The notes beneath the pieces are model-generated. The model worked only from the letters and a program-made list of their open reading frames with translations. It was not told where the DNA came from and made no database searches. Position numbers and translations under genes: made by a program. From Paraburkholderia hiiakae (GTDB taxonomy: Bacteria > Pseudomonadota > Gammaproteobacteria > Burkholderiales > Burkholderiaceae): a DNA stretch of 64,000 bases. The stretch lies in contig NZ_CAJHCQ010000015.1 in assembly GCF_904848665.1 (NCBI RefSeq), forward strand, positions 149,508-213,507. The letters run 5' to 3'. Of the stretch, positions 7,511 through 17,664 are shown piece after piece. Each line of letters opens with the position of its first letter. The first letter of the stretch is position 1.

Positions 7511-10500
7511 ATGCTGCAGATGTCCCGGCGTCAGTTCCTCAAGGTCACGGCAACGTCGCTGGCGGGTTCCAGCCTCGCGTTGATGGGTTTCGCACCCGAC
7601 AACGCGCTTGCCGAGGTCCGACAATACAAACTGGCGCGCACCACTGAAACCCGCAATACCTGCCCGTACTGTTCGGTCGGTTGCGGGATCCTCATGTACG
7701 GTCTCGGCGATGGCGCGAAGAACGCGACCACGAGCATCATCCATATCGAGGGCGATCCCGATCACCCCGTCAATCGCGGCACGCTGTGCCCGAAGGGCGC
7801 GAGCCTGATCGATTTCATTCATAGCGAGAGCCGCCTCAAGTACCCCGAGTACCGCGCGGCCGGAACGAATGAGTGGAAACGCATTTCGTGGGACGACGCG
7901 CTCGACCGCATTGCGAAGCTGCTAAAGGAAGACCGCGACGCAAACTTCGTCGAGAAAACCGCCGACGGCAAGACCGTGAACCGCTGGTTGACAACCGGCA
8001 TGCTGGCCGCCTCGGCGGGCAGCAACGAAGTCGGCTATCTCACCCACAAAGTGGCCCGCAGCATGGGCCTGCTCGCATTCGACAACCAGGCGCGTGTCTG
8101 ACACGGCCCGACGGTGGCAGGTCTTGCCCCGACGTTTGGCCGTGGAGCGATGACGAACCATTGGGTCGACATACGCAATGCGGACGTGATTCTGGTGATG
8201 GGCGGCAATGCGGCCGAGGCGCACCCGTGCGGCTTCAAGTGGGTCACGGAGGCGAAGGCGCACCGCAAGGCGCGGCTTATCGTCGTGGACCCGCGCTTCA
8301 CGCGCACGGCATCGGTCGCGGACTTCTACGCGCCGATCCGCACCGGCACGGACATCGCGTTCCTTGGTGCTGTGATCAACTATTTGCTCACGAACGACAA
8401 GATCCAGCACGAGTACGTCAAGAACTACACCGACTTCTCGTTCATCGTGCGCGAAGATTACGCGTTCAACGACGGTATCTTCTCGGGCTACGATCCGCAG
8501 AAGCATTCGTATGCGGACAAATCGTCGTGGAACTACGAGATCGGCGACGACGGCTTCGTGAAAACGGACGACACGCTGCAGAACCCGCGCTGCGTGTACC
8601 AGTTGCTCAAGCAACATTATTCGCGCTATACGGCCGATATGGTCGAGAGGGTGTGCGGCACGCCGAAGGACAAATTCCTCAAGGTGTGCGAAATGCTCGC
8701 GAGCACGGCCGAGCCGGGCCGGGCAGGCACGATCCTGTACGCGCTCGGCTGGACCCATCACTCGATCGGCTCGCAGATGATCCGCACCGGCGCGATGGTC
8801 CAGCTGCTGCTCGGCAACATCGGCATTGCGGGTGGCGGCATGAACGCGCTGCGCGGCCACTCGAACATCCAGGGGCTCACAGACCTCGGGCTGATGTCGA
8901 ACCTGCTGCCGGGCTACATGACGCTGCCGTTCGAAGCGGAGCAGGACTACGACGACTACATCAAGAAGCGCGCATCGCAGCCGATGCGACCCAATCAGCT
9001 CAGTTACTGGCAGCACTACGGCGCGTTTTTCGTGAGCTTCATGAAGTCGTGGTGGGGCGACGCGGCCACGAAGGACAACAACTGGGGTTACGACTGGTTG
9101 CCGAAGCTCGACAAGCCGTATGACCTGCTGCAGACCATTGAGTTGATGAATCAGGGCAAGGTCAACGGGTACATCTGCCAGGGGTTCAACGTTATCGCGT
9201 CCGCGCCTGACAAGGCCAAGACGCTCTCGGCGCTCAGCAAGCTCAAGTGGCTCGTGATCATGGACCCGCTCGCCATCGAGACTTCCGAGTTCTGGAAGAA
9301 GTACGGCGACTTCAACGATGTCGATTCCGCTTCGATCCAGACCGAGGTGTTCCGCCTGCCGACCACGTGCTTTGCGGAAGAGAACGGCTCGCTCGTGAGT
9401 TCGAGCCGCGTGCTGCAGTGGCATTGGCAGGGCGCGGAGCCGCCGGGCGAGGCGAGGAGCGATCTCGAAATCATGTCGGGCCTGTTCCTGCGCATTCGCG
9501 CGGCGTATCAGAAGGACGGCGGCAAGCTGCCCGATCCGATCGTCAAGCTCGACTGGCCGTATTCGAATCCTGCGAGCCCCACGCCGGAAGAACTCGCGAA
9601 GGAATACAACGGCCGTGCGCTCGCCGACCAGACCGATGCGAAGGACACCACCAAGGTGCTCGTGAAGAAGGGCGAGCAGCTTGCGGGCTTTGCACAACTG
9701 AAGGACGATGGCACGACGTCGAGCGGCTGCTGGATCTTCTGCGGCGCATGGACCCAGGCGGGCAACCAGATGGGCCGGCGCGACAACTCGGACCCGACAG
9801 GCATCGGCCAGACGCTGAACTGGGCCTGGGCCTGGCCCGTGAACCGGCGCGTGCTCTACAACCGCGCCTCGTGCGATACGGCGGGCAAGCCCTTCGATCC
9901 CACTCGCAAGCTGATCGGCTGGAACGGCAGCGCGTGGACGGGTCCGGACATACCCGACTACAAGGTGGACGAAGCGCCCGATCAGGGCATGGGGCCGTTC
10001 ATCATGAACCCCGAGGGCGTGGCGCGTTTCTTTGCACGCGACGGCATGAACGAAGGTCCGTTCCCTGAGCACTACGAACCGTTCGAGAACCCGCTCGGAT
10101 ATAACCCGTTCCATCCGAACAATCCGCTCGCCACGAACAATCCAGCGGCGCGTGTGTTTCCGGACGACCGCAAGACTTTCGGCACCGCCCAGCAGTTTCC
10201 CCATGTCGCGACCACGTATCGCCTGACCGAGCATTTCCACTTCTGGACCAAGCATGCGCGATTGAACGCGATCATCCAGCCGCAGCAGTTCGTCGAAATC
10301 GGCGAGGCGCTGGCGAAGGAGGTGGGCGTGGTGGCGGGCGACCGTGTGAAGGTGTCGAGCAATCGCGGCTATCTGATCGCCGTGGCAGTGGTGACCAAGC
10401 GCATCAAGCCGCTCACCATCGAAGGCAAGACCGTGCATACCGTTGGCGTGCCGCTGCACTGGGGTTTCAAGGGGCTCACGAAACCGGGTTATCTGACGAA

Positions 10501-10582
10501 TACGCTTACGCCACCCGTGGGCGACGGCAATTCGCAGACGCCCGAGTTCAAGTCGTTCCTCGTGAAGGTCGAAAAGGCATAG
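7511..10582 (+). CDS. fdnG: Formate dehydrogenase-N alpha subunit, selenocysteine-containing
   Basis: A 1023-residue catalytic subunit of membrane-bound nitrate-inducible-type formate dehydrogenase (formate to CO2, two electrons to quinone), exported to the periplasm. It has a twin-arginine signal (SRRQFLKVTATSLAGSSLALMG), a [4Fe-4S] motif (CPYCSVGCG) and the molybdopterin-dinucleotide domains (GNIGIAGGGMNALRGHSNIQG, then a C-terminal FVEIGEALAKEVGVVAGDRVKVSSNRG). The frame is interrupted by TGA at 8099-8101, which is read as selenocysteine 197 in NQARV-U-HGPTVAGLAP, the same context as E. coli FdnG/FdoG. It should be annotated as one gene, not two. A putative -10 (TATACT) lies at 7472. It begins the fdnGHI operon, and selA, selB and selC lie just downstream. 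Confidence 0.97.
8099..8142 (+). promoter_or_regulatory. Bacterial SECIS element directing Sec insertion in fdnG
   Basis: The stop codon UGA at 8099-8101 is followed at once by a hairpin. The outer stem CGGCC (8104-8108) pairs with GGCCG (8138-8142), and the apical stem GGCA (8116-8119) pairs with TGCC (8125-8128) around the loop GGTCT (8120-8124). The GGUCU apical loop is the conserved SelB-binding feature of enterobacterial fdhF/fdnG SECIS elements. Pairing was done by eye. Confidence 0.9.
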
Positions 10583-10595
10583 GGGGACGCGAACC

Positions 10596-11534
10596 ATGGC
10601 ATTTCAATCTCTCGACGTCAGACGCCTTTCGGCGACCACCACGCCACCGCCCGGAGTGCGCGAGCCGGTCACGGGCACGGTCGCGAAGCTCATCGACGTG
10701 ACCAAGTGCATTGGCTGCAAGGCTTGTCAAACGGCGTGCATGGAGTGGAACGATCTGCGCGACGAAATCGGCGTCAATACGGGCGTCTATGACAATCCGC
10801 ACGATCTCACCGAGCACTCGTGGACCGTGATGCGCTTCGCGGAATGGGAGAACCCGGACGGCAACCTCGAATGGCTGATCCGCAAGGACGGCTGCATGCA
10901 TTGCGAGGATCCAGGTTGTTTGAAGGCGTGTCCGTCGCCGGGAGCGATCGTGCAGTACACGAACGGCATCGTCGATTTCCACGAGGAAAACTGCATCGGC
11001 TGCGGCTATTGCATAACGGGCTGTCCCTTCAATATTCCGCGCCTCTCGAAGACCGAGCACCGCGTGTATAAATGCACGCTCTGCTCGGATCGCGTGGCCG
11101 TGGGGCAGGAGCCCGCCTGCGTGAAGACCTGCCCGACCGGCGCAATCGTGTTCGGCACCAAGGAAGACATGAAGCAGCACGCGGCCGAGCGCATCGTCGA
11201 CCTCAAGGAGCGCGGCTTCGAAAACGCGGGGCTCTACGATCCGCAAGGCGTGGGTGGCACGCACGTCATGTACGTGCTGCATCACGCGGACCAGCCCTCG
11301 CTCTATCACGGCCTGCCCGACAACCCGCGCATCAGCCCGATGGTGCGGCTCTGGAAGGGCGTGGCCAAGCCCGTCGCGCTCGCCGTGATGGCGCTCACGG
11401 CGCTGGCCGGCTTCTTCCATTACACGCGCATCGGCCCGAACGAAGTCACGGAAGAAGATGAAATTGCCGCGCGCGACGAGGCGCGGCGCATGCGTGGCGA
11501 ACCACCCGAGGAGCGCAACGATGAAAGACGATGA
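10596..11534 (+). CDS. fdnH: Formate dehydrogenase-N beta subunit (iron-sulfur)
   Basis: A 312-residue electron-transfer subunit with four ferredoxin-type cysteine clusters (CIGCKACQTAC; CMHCEDPGCLKAC; CIGCGYCITGCPF; CTLCSDR...CVKTCP) that bind four [4Fe-4S] centres. They carry electrons from FdnG to the FdnI haem. Near the C-terminus one membrane helix (KPVALAVMALTALAGFFHYT) anchors it, leaving the clusters in the periplasm. It starts 13 bp after the fdnG stop with GGGGGACG as ribosome-binding site, and its end overlaps fdnI by 14 bp, so the three subunits are translationally linked. Confidence 0.95.
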   Translation: MAFQSLDVRRLSATTTPPPGVREPVTGTVAKLIDVTKCIGCKACQTACMEWNDLRDEIGVNTGVYDNPHDLTEHSWTVMRFAEWENPDGNLEWLIRKDGCMHCEDPGCLKACPSPGAIVQYTNGIVDFHEENCIGCGYCITGCPFNIPRLSKTEHRVYKCTLCSDRVAVGQEPACVKTCPTGAIVFGTKEDMKQHAAERIVDLKERGFENAGLYDPQGVGGTHVMYVLHHADQPSLYHGLPDNPRISPMVRLWKGVAKPVALAVMALTALAGFFHYTRIGPNEVTEEDEIAARDEARRMRGEPPEERNDERR

Positions 11535-12147
11535 ACCGCAACTGATCGAGCGCTACACGCCCAACGAGCGCAGCAACCACTGGATCACCGCGATCTGCTT
11601 CATCCTGCTCGCGCTCTCGGGACTCGCGATGTTTCATCCGGCCATGTCGTGGCTTTATGCAGTGCTCGGCGGCGGTCAGTGGACGCGCATTTTGCATCCG
11701 TTCATCGGCGTCGTGATGTTCGTCTCGTTCCTGATCCTTGCGCTGCGTTTCTGGCACCACAATTATCTGGACAAAGACGACATCCAGTGGATGAAGCAGA
11801 TGGGCGACGTGCTGACCAACCGCGAAGACAGGCTGCCCGAGATCGGCCGATACAATGCGGGACAGAAGCTGTTATTCTTTACGATGGTGGTTTGCCTCGT
11901 GCTGTTGCTCTTGAGCGGCATCGTGATCTGGCGGCGATATTTCTCGTTCTATTTCCCGATCGAGATTATCCGGCTCTCTTCGGTGGTGCATGCGATCGCG
12001 GCGTTCGTGCTGATATGCGGCATCATCATCCATATTTATGCAGCGCTGTGGGTGAAGGGGTCGATCGGCGCCATGACGCGCGGTTACGTCACCTGGGGCT
12101 GGGCGAGAAAGCATCATCCGCGCTGGTTCCGCGAGAGCATCAAGTAA
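11521..12147 (+). CDS. fdnI: Formate dehydrogenase-N gamma subunit, cytochrome b556
   Basis: A 208-residue four-helix membrane cytochrome that binds two b haems and passes electrons to menaquinone/ubiquinone. The start ATG at 11521 lies inside the fdnH 3' end with a GAGGAGCG ribosome-binding site; the protein then begins MKDDEPQLIERYTPNERSNHWITAICF, as in the family. Helices are visible at about 18-40, 52-72, 112-135 and 150-172, with histidines (NHW, LHPFIGV, VVHAIAA, IIIHIYAALW) in haem-ligand positions. An intrinsic terminator follows at 12199. Confidence 0.95.
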   Translation: MKDDEPQLIERYTPNERSNHWITAICFILLALSGLAMFHPAMSWLYAVLGGGQWTRILHPFIGVVMFVSFLILALRFWHHNYLDKDDIQWMKQMGDVLTNREDRLPEIGRYNAGQKLLFFTMVVCLVLLLLSGIVIWRRYFSFYFPIEIIRLSSVVHAIAAFVLICGIIIHIYAALWVKGSIGAMTRGYVTWGWARKHHPRWFRESIK

Positions 12148-12198
12148 CGCACAGGCTGCGCGCCGCCCGGCCGTAAAGGCCGTGGCGGCGCGAGCGGC

Positions 12199-12235
12199 AA
12201 ACCGCCGGCGCCCGCAAGGGCACGGCGGTTTTTTC
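12199..12235 (+). terminator. Intrinsic terminator of fdnGHI
   Basis: AAACCGCC (12199-12206) pairs with GGCGGTTT (12224-12231) with an inner GCCC-GCAA-GGGC hairpin, followed by a T-run. It lies within the longest reading frame that could be given to fdhE, and so argues for the later start of that gene. Confidence 0.85.
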
Positions 12236-12265
12236 TTCGTGAAGCCGTTCTGGAGCAGACCCTTC

Positions 12266-13198
12266 GTGACGCAACGCATTCTCGACCCGCAGCAAATTGA
12301 GTCGCTCGATCCTTCGGCCATTCCGCGCATCCGTCTGCCCGAGCGCTTTGCCTTTTTCAGCACGCGCGCCGTGCGCCTGCGGCATCTCGCGGACCACAAT
12401 CCTATTGGCGGCTACGTGCGGTTGATGGCGGCGCTCGTCGATGCGCAGCAGGAAGCGCTCGAACATTGCAGCGCGACCATGCCTTCGCGCGAAGCCGTTG
12501 CGAACGCGCAGCATCATTGCATGCCGATACTGCCGGCGCTTTCGGGCGAGCGTGATCCGCAATGGCGCGCGGTGCTATACCGTCTCGCCGAGCGAGTTGA
12601 AGCCGCGGGCATCGTTGCGCCCGCGCTCGCGAAAGTGCTCGGTGAGTTGCGCGCCATGAATGATACGCAGCTCGACGCCCAGGCCGACGCGATCCTCGCG
12701 CAGCGCTACACCGAAATCGCACCCGCCACCGCGCCGTTCATCATGGCCGCGCTGCAGGTGGTGTGGACCGACCTCGCGAGCCGCATCGACGTGCGGGACA
12801 TTCCCTATGTCGACGCACCGGGCGTATGCCCCGTGTGCGGGTCGCCGCCCGTTGCCAGCATCGTGCGCATTGGCGGCGCGTATCAGGGCTATCGGTATGT
12901 GCAATGCGGCCTGTGCGGGACCGAGGCACACGTGGTGCGGGTGAAGTGCACGAACTGCGATTCGACCAAGGGCATTGCGTATCACGGCATCGAAGGCGGC
13001 AATGCTGCACTCAAGGCCGAATCGTGCGACGAGTGCCAGACGTATCGCAAGATCGGCTATCAGGAAAAGGATCTCGACTTCGAGCCGCTTGCCGACGACC
13101 TCGCGAGCATCACGCTCGATCTGCTGATGAGCGACGCGGGCTACCGTCGCGCGAGCCCGAACCCGCTGCTATGGCCCGAAGTGCCTGGCGACCAGTAA
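12266..13198 (+). CDS. fdhE: FdhE, formate dehydrogenase accessory protein
   Basis: A 310-residue cytoplasmic maturation factor of Tat-exported formate dehydrogenases. It binds the catalytic subunit before export and is thought to help insert or protect its iron-sulfur/Mo centre. Four zinc-ribbon/rubredoxin-like cysteine pairs are visible (CPVCGSPP; CGLCGTEAH; CTNCDST; CDECQTY). I chose GTG at 12266 (VTQRILDPQQIE): the frame is open from an ATG at 12182, but that stretch contains the fdnGHI terminator, and GGAG lies at 12252. selA follows 15 bp after the stop, so fdhE-selA-selB probably form one transcript. Confidence 0.92.
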   Translation: MTQRILDPQQIESLDPSAIPRIRLPERFAFFSTRAVRLRHLADHNPIGGYVRLMAALVDAQQEALEHCSATMPSREAVANAQHHCMPILPALSGERDPQWRAVLYRLAERVEAAGIVAPALAKVLGELRAMNDTQLDAQADAILAQRYTEIAPATAPFIMAALQVVWTDLASRIDVRDIPYVDAPGVCPVCGSPPVASIVRIGGAYQGYRYVQCGLCGTEAHVVRVKCTNCDSTKGIAYHGIEGGNAALKAESCDECQTYRKIGYQEKDLDFEPLADDLASITLDLLMSDAGYRRASPNPLLWPEVPGDQ

Positions 13199-13213
13199 GG
13201 AGTCGAGCACACC

Positions 13214-14680
13214 ATGAGCGAAACCGTGGGACAAACAGCGGAGCACGATGCGCGCAGCCTCAACGCGCTGCTCGCAACCATGCCGGCGGTCGAACGGGTG
13301 ATTGCCTCGGAGGAAGCGCGGCCGCTGATCGCGCAATACGGCCGCACTCAGGTGCTGGACGCGATACGCGCCACGCAGGATGCCTGGCGTCATGATGCGC
13401 GAGCCGGCATATTGGCGCACGAACACAAGGACGCCGAACCATTTTCGCAGGCGCGCGTGATTGCGGCCACCGCGCGACGGTTGGCCGAACGCACGCAAAG
13501 CCGTCTGCGTCCGGTCTTCAATCTCACGGGCACGGTGCTCCACACGAATCTCGGCCGCGCGCTGCTCCCGGACCAGGCCGTAGAAGCCGTCGTGCAGGCG
13601 CTCACGCAACCCGCGAACCTCGAATTCGATCTCGCGAGCGGCAAGCGCGGCGACCGCGACGATCTGATCGACTCGCTGATCTGTGAACTGACGGGTGCGG
13701 AAGCCGCGACCGTCGTCAACAACAACGCGGCGGCGGTGCTGTTGCTGTTGAGCGCACTCGCCAATCGCAAGGAGGTCGTCGTTTCGCGCGGCGAACTGGT
13801 CGAGATTGGCGGGGCGTTTCGCATTCCCGACATCATGAGCCGGGCGGGCGCACGCTTGCGCGAGATCGGCACGACGAATCGAACGCATCTCAAGGACTAC
13901 GAAGCGGCGATCACTGCGCGCACGGCGCTGCTGATGAAGGTGCATTGCAGCAACTACGCGATCAGCGGGTTTACGAAGACCGTCGAACTCGATGAGCTCA
14001 CGCCGTTGGCGCGTCAACACGGCCTGCCGGTTGCGGTCGATCTGGGCAGCGGGACGCTCGTCGATCTCGCGCAATGGGGCTTGCCCGCCGAGCCCACAGT
14101 GCGCGCGACTGTTGAAGCGGGCGCGGACCTCGTGACCTTCAGCGGCGACAAACTGCTGGGCGGCCCGCAGGCGGGGCTGATCGTCGGACGCAAGGAGCTC
14201 ATTGCGAAGATCAAGAAACACCCGCTCAAGCGCGCGTTGCGGGTGGGAAAACTCACGCTCGCAGCGCTCGAACCGGTTTTGAGGCTCTATCAGGCGCCTG
14301 AATTCTTGCAGGAGCGGCTGACTACGCTGCGCCTTCTCACCCGCCCTGCCATGCAAATGCAGGAGGCCGCGCAGCGCGCGCTGCCCGCGTTGCAGCGTGC
14401 GGTTGGCGATGCGTATGCTGCGAGCGTGGAGCCGATGTTCAGCCAGATTGGCAGCGGCGCGTTGCCTGTGGATGTGCTGCCGAGCAGCGGGCTCGTCGTG
14501 CGCCATGCGGGCAAGGGCGGCAGCGGCCGCGCGCTGCTCAAGCTCGAACGCGCCTTTCGCGAGCTTCCGCGGCCCGTGATCGGCCGCATTGCCGACGACG
14601 CCCTACGTCTGGACCTGCGCTGCCTCGAGCCCGCAGCCGAAGCGGCGTTCGCTGCGCAACTCGCGGAGCTGCGCCTGTGA
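13214..14680 (+). CDS. selA: L-seryl-tRNA(Sec) selenium transferase
   Basis: A 488-residue PLP enzyme that converts seryl-tRNA(Sec) to selenocysteyl-tRNA(Sec) with selenophosphate. The N-terminal domain (MPAVERVIASEEARPLIAQYGRTQVLDAIR) binds tRNA-Sec. The catalytic core contains FNLTGTVLHTNLGRALL, AATVVNNNAAAVLLLLSAL, and the PLP lysine at about residue 313 in SGDKLLGGPQAG. Length matches the family (E. coli 463). It follows fdhE by 15 bp with AAGGAGTCG as ribosome-binding site, and its stop overlaps the GTG start of selB. No selD is visible in the window, so selenophosphate synthetase must be encoded elsewhere. Confidence 0.97.
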   Translation: MSETVGQTAEHDARSLNALLATMPAVERVIASEEARPLIAQYGRTQVLDAIRATQDAWRHDARAGILAHEHKDAEPFSQARVIAATARRLAERTQSRLRPVFNLTGTVLHTNLGRALLPDQAVEAVVQALTQPANLEFDLASGKRGDRDDLIDSLICELTGAEAATVVNNNAAAVLLLLSALANRKEVVVSRGELVEIGGAFRIPDIMSRAGARLREIGTTNRTHLKDYEAAITARTALLMKVHCSNYAISGFTKTVELDELTPLARQHGLPVAVDLGSGTLVDLAQWGLPAEPTVRATVEAGADLVTFSGDKLLGGPQAGLIVGRKELIAKIKKHPLKRALRVGKLTLAALEPVLRLYQAPEFLQERLTTLRLLTRPAMQMQEAAQRALPALQRAVGDAYAASVEPMFSQIGSGALPVDVLPSSGLVVRHAGKGGSGRALLKLERAFRELPRPVIGRIADDALRLDLRCLEPAAEAAFAAQLAELRL

Positions 14681-16605
14681 TCGTCGGTACGGCGGGCCAC
14701 ATCGACCACGGCAAAACCACGCTGGTCCGCGCGTTGACCGGCGTAGACACCGACCGCCTGAAAGAAGAGAAGGTGCGCGGCATTTCGATCGAACTAGGTT
14801 ACGCGTACCTGCCGCTCGCCAACGGCGACGTGCTTGGCTTCATCGACGTGCCTGGCCACGAAAAACTCGTGCATACGATGGCGGCGGGTGCGTGCGGCAT
14901 CGACTTCGCCTTGCTCGTGATTGCCGCCGACGACGGCGTGATGCCGCAAACGCGCGAACACCTCGCCATTCTGCAACTGCTAGCCGTGCAGCAAGGCGCC
15001 ATTGCGCTGACCAAGACCGATCGCGTGGATGCGGCGCGGCTCGATGCCGTGCGCGCCGAAATCGCCGCACAGCTTGCTAACACGATGCTTGCGGGCGCAC
15101 CGATCTTCGAGACAAACGCAACGCAGCCGCGTGACGACGGCGTGGTGCGCCTGGACGCCTGGTTGCGCGAGCGCGCGAGTACATGGCGGGCGCGACGAGA
15201 CGACGGCCTCTTTCGCCTCGCGGTGGATCGCGTTTTTACGCTGACGGGTCAAGGGACGGTGGTCACGGGCACGGTCTTCGCCGGGCGTGTACAAGCTGGC
15301 GACGCGCTCGTGCTCGCACCAGCCGCCACGCCTGTGCGCGTGCGTGGCCTGCATGCGCAGAATCGCGCGGTACAGGCCGGCGACGCGGGCCGCGCGGGTC
15401 AGCGTTGCGCGCTGAATCTCGCGGGCATCGACAAGCAACAGATCACGCGCGGCGACTGGATCGTCGATGCGCGGCTGGCCGAGCCTGCCATGCGCCTCGA
15501 CGTCGAACTGCAGTTGCTCGGCGACGCCGACATCATCTTGCAGCACTGGTCGCCGCTTCATGTGCACCTCGGCACGGCGCATCGTGTTGCGAACGTCGCC
15601 TTGCTCGAAGGCGAAACGCTCGCACCGGGCGCGGCCGCACGCGTGCAGCTCGTTTTCGACACGCCGTTGCACGCGTTGCCGGGAGACCGATTTATTGTTC
15701 GCAACGCGCAGGCAAACCACACCGTAGGTGGCGGGCGTGTGCTCGATCCGTTCGGCCCATCGCGGCGGCGCAGGACGGCTGAACGACGCGCATGGCTCGA
15801 CGCGTTGCGCACGTGGCTCGACGAAGCGAACCTCGCACCGCTGATCGAAGAAGCGCCGCGCGGCATTGCGCGCGCGACGTTGGTACAGTTGACTGGATTC
15901 GACGATGCCGCACTGGCATTGCCCGCCGATGCGATTTCAATGGCACCGCAAGGGCGCGACGACGAAGGCGCGGTGATTGCACATGCGCACTGGACGAGGC
16001 TCACCGAGCGCATTGTCGAAGCGCTCGGCGAGTTTCATGCACGCTCGCCCGACGAGCAGGGGCCGGACGCGGCGCGTTTGCGGCGCATGGCGGCGCCGCT
16101 TGTGAGCGATGCTGTGTGGCGCGCCGCGATTGAAGCGCTCGACCGTGAGGGACGCGTGTCGCGCAGCGGCCCGTGGCTGCATTTGCCTTCGCACGCGGTG
16201 ACGCTCGACGCCGACGACGAAGCGCTCGCGGCGCGCCTCATGCCGCTGCTTGCGCAAGGGCGTTTCGATCCGCCGTGGGTGCGGGATCTCGCGCGCGAGA
16301 CGGGGCAGCCGGAAGAGAGGGTGCGTGCGTTGCTGCGCAAGCTCGCGCGCCTTGGTAAGGTGTATCAGGTCGTGCGCGATCTCTTTTACGAACGAGACGT
16401 GGTGCAGATGCTCGCTCGGGCTGTTGCGCAGATTGCGGCGGAACAGGGCGGCGCCGTCAATGCCGCGGCGTTTCGCGACGCCACGGCATTGGGCCGCAAA
16501 CGGGCGATCCAGATTCTGGAGTACTTCGATCGCGTTGGATATACTCGCTTTCAGCGCGATACGCATCTGCTACGGCACGATAGCCGGATGCGAGAATGGT
16601 TGTAG
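14677..16605 (+). CDS. selB: Selenocysteine-specific elongation factor
   Basis: A 642-residue EF-Tu-like GTPase that delivers Sec-tRNA(Sec) to UGA codons marked by a SECIS. P-loop GTAGHIDHGKTT (residues 5-16), switch G-motif DVPGHEKLVHTM and NKxD-like TKTD are all present. The GTPase and beta-barrel domains occupy about 1-350. The C-terminal region has the four winged helices that bind the SECIS loop (for example REEGRVSRSGPWLHLPSH and RDATALGRKRAIQILEYFDRVGYTRF). It starts with GTG at 14677 overlapping the selA stop (GTGA), indicating translational coupling. Confidence 0.97.
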   Translation: MIVGTAGHIDHGKTTLVRALTGVDTDRLKEEKVRGISIELGYAYLPLANGDVLGFIDVPGHEKLVHTMAAGACGIDFALLVIAADDGVMPQTREHLAILQLLAVQQGAIALTKTDRVDAARLDAVRAEIAAQLANTMLAGAPIFETNATQPRDDGVVRLDAWLRERASTWRARRDDGLFRLAVDRVFTLTGQGTVVTGTVFAGRVQAGDALVLAPAATPVRVRGLHAQNRAVQAGDAGRAGQRCALNLAGIDKQQITRGDWIVDARLAEPAMRLDVELQLLGDADIILQHWSPLHVHLGTAHRVANVALLEGETLAPGAAARVQLVFDTPLHALPGDRFIVRNAQANHTVGGGRVLDPFGPSRRRRTAERRAWLDALRTWLDEANLAPLIEEAPRGIARATLVQLTGFDDAALALPADAISMAPQGRDDEGAVIAHAHWTRLTERIVEALGEFHARSPDEQGPDAARLRRMAAPLVSDAVWRAAIEALDREGRVSRSGPWLHLPSHAVTLDADDEALAARLMPLLAQGRFDPPWVRDLARETGQPEERVRALLRKLARLGKVYQVVRDLFYERDVVQMLARAVAQIAAEQGGAVNAAAFRDATALGRKRAIQILEYFDRVGYTRFQRDTHLLRHDSRMREWL

Positions 16606-16659
16606 GCACATCGATGTGTGCTTGCGAGCGTAGTTGTAGTTGCAGTTGAGTTCGACGAA

Positions 16660-16755
16660 GGAAGGCATTCGTATCCGGTGGTACGGCCGGGCTTCAAACC
16701 CGGTTGGGGGCGTCAGCCGCTCCCGGGTCAGTTCGACTCTGGCTGCCTTCCGCCA
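16660..16755 (+). tRNA. selC: tRNA-Sec (anticodon TCA)
   Basis: A 96-nt tRNA with encoded CCA. The acceptor strand GGAAGGCA at 16660 pairs with TGCCTTCC at 16744-16751, followed by G and CCA (16753-16755). The anticodon arm CCGGG-CTTCAAA-CCCGG puts TCA at 16694-16696. The extended acceptor arm, the long variable arm (region of TTGGGGGCGTCAGCCGCTCC) and the TTCGA T-loop are as in E. coli selC. It is 54 bp downstream of selB. The rest of 16606-16893 holds no other feature I can support. Confidence 0.97.
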
Positions 16756-16893
16756 GTTTATTTACGGGCCGTTTGTGGTCGTGGTGGGTTTGTGTCACAG
16801 CTTCTGATGCAGACGCGCGAGGCGGCCGCAACGGCATCGCCTGCGCGATTTCTCCTCACGTGCGGTGACGTCTCTCGTGACGTCGCAAAAGAC

Positions 16894-17664
16894 TCAGGGC
16901 ATCGAGCCAAGTGATTGCTGCAGGGATATCAGATTGACGGGCACCACGCGAATTAGCCCACCGCGCGGGCTATCAATATCGGCGATCAGCGACAGCGAAA
17001 GCGCGACGGTAATAGGCAGTGCGAACAGCAGAACACGCCGCCCCGTGCTGCCATGCGAACCATATCCCTGCATGAGATTGCTGAAGAATGCGATCGCCAT
17101 CATCAATCCCCAGGCAGAAAGCGGAATTCGGTTTAGCCACGCGGCCTGCGTGTAGCCCTGCGTGTTCAGCACGTCGTTCATGCCGGACACCGCGAGCGCC
17201 GAGATCGGCGTCGGACGCGCCAGGGCGGGGCCGCGCACGCTGGCCCACAATTGCGCCTGGAGATTCGACGTTGCGCTATTGATGGTCTCGAGATCGTGAG
17301 CGTCGCGTGTCTTGTAGTAGGTAAGGCGTAGCGCGAGGTACTGCGCGAGCAGGGCCTTGATCTTCGGCGCATCGACTTCGCCAAGCAGGTCCGCGCGCAG
17401 ATATTGCGTGCCGATCGCGTTGGCTTCTTCTTCCTCGTAGTTTTTGCGCTGGTCGTAGCGGCTCACGGCCATGGATAGCGTAAAGCCAATCAACAGCGCA
17501 AGCAGCGTGAGGGTGGCGCCCTGTATGACGTTGAAGTTGTCCCGTGCGTCTTCCCCCAGCGGAAAGGCACGTTGCAAGACATGCGCGCCGAGCGCGGCAG
17601 CGACGCAAAGCAGCACGAGCAGCACGATAAACAGATAGATGGGGTGGTGTACCAGCTGTTCCAT
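16894..17664 (-). CDS. DUF4239 (bestrophin-like) membrane protein
   Basis: A 256-residue inner-membrane protein. Two N-terminal helices (PIYLFIVLLVLLCVAAALGA; GATLTLLALLIGFTLSMAV), a cytoplasmic helical stretch with EEEEANAIGTQYLRADLL, and two C-terminal helices (WGLMMAIAFFSNLMQGYG; VLLFALPITVALSLSLIADI) match the DUF4239/bestrophin-like family. An anion-channel role is possible by fold resemblance but unproven for this family. It is divergent from the adhesin gene. GGAGTTGAG precedes the start. Confidence 0.8.
   Translation of the reverse strand: MEQLVHHPIYLFIVLLVLLCVAAALGAHVLQRAFPLGEDARDNFNVIQGATLTLLALLIGFTLSMAVSRYDQRKNYEEEEANAIGTQYLRADLLGEVDAPKIKALLAQYLALRLTYYKTRDAHDLETINSATSNLQAQLWASVRGPALARPTPISALAVSGMNDVLNTQGYTQAAWLNRIPLSAWGLMMAIAFFSNLMQGYGSHGSTGRRVLLFALPITVALSLSLIADIDSPRGGLIRVVPVNLISLQQSLGSMP

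Noticed and set aside
8099..8101. TGA that would end fdnG early
   Set aside because: Followed by a SECIS hairpin in the known FdnG Sec context, and selA, selB and selC are adjacent; it is a selenocysteine codon.
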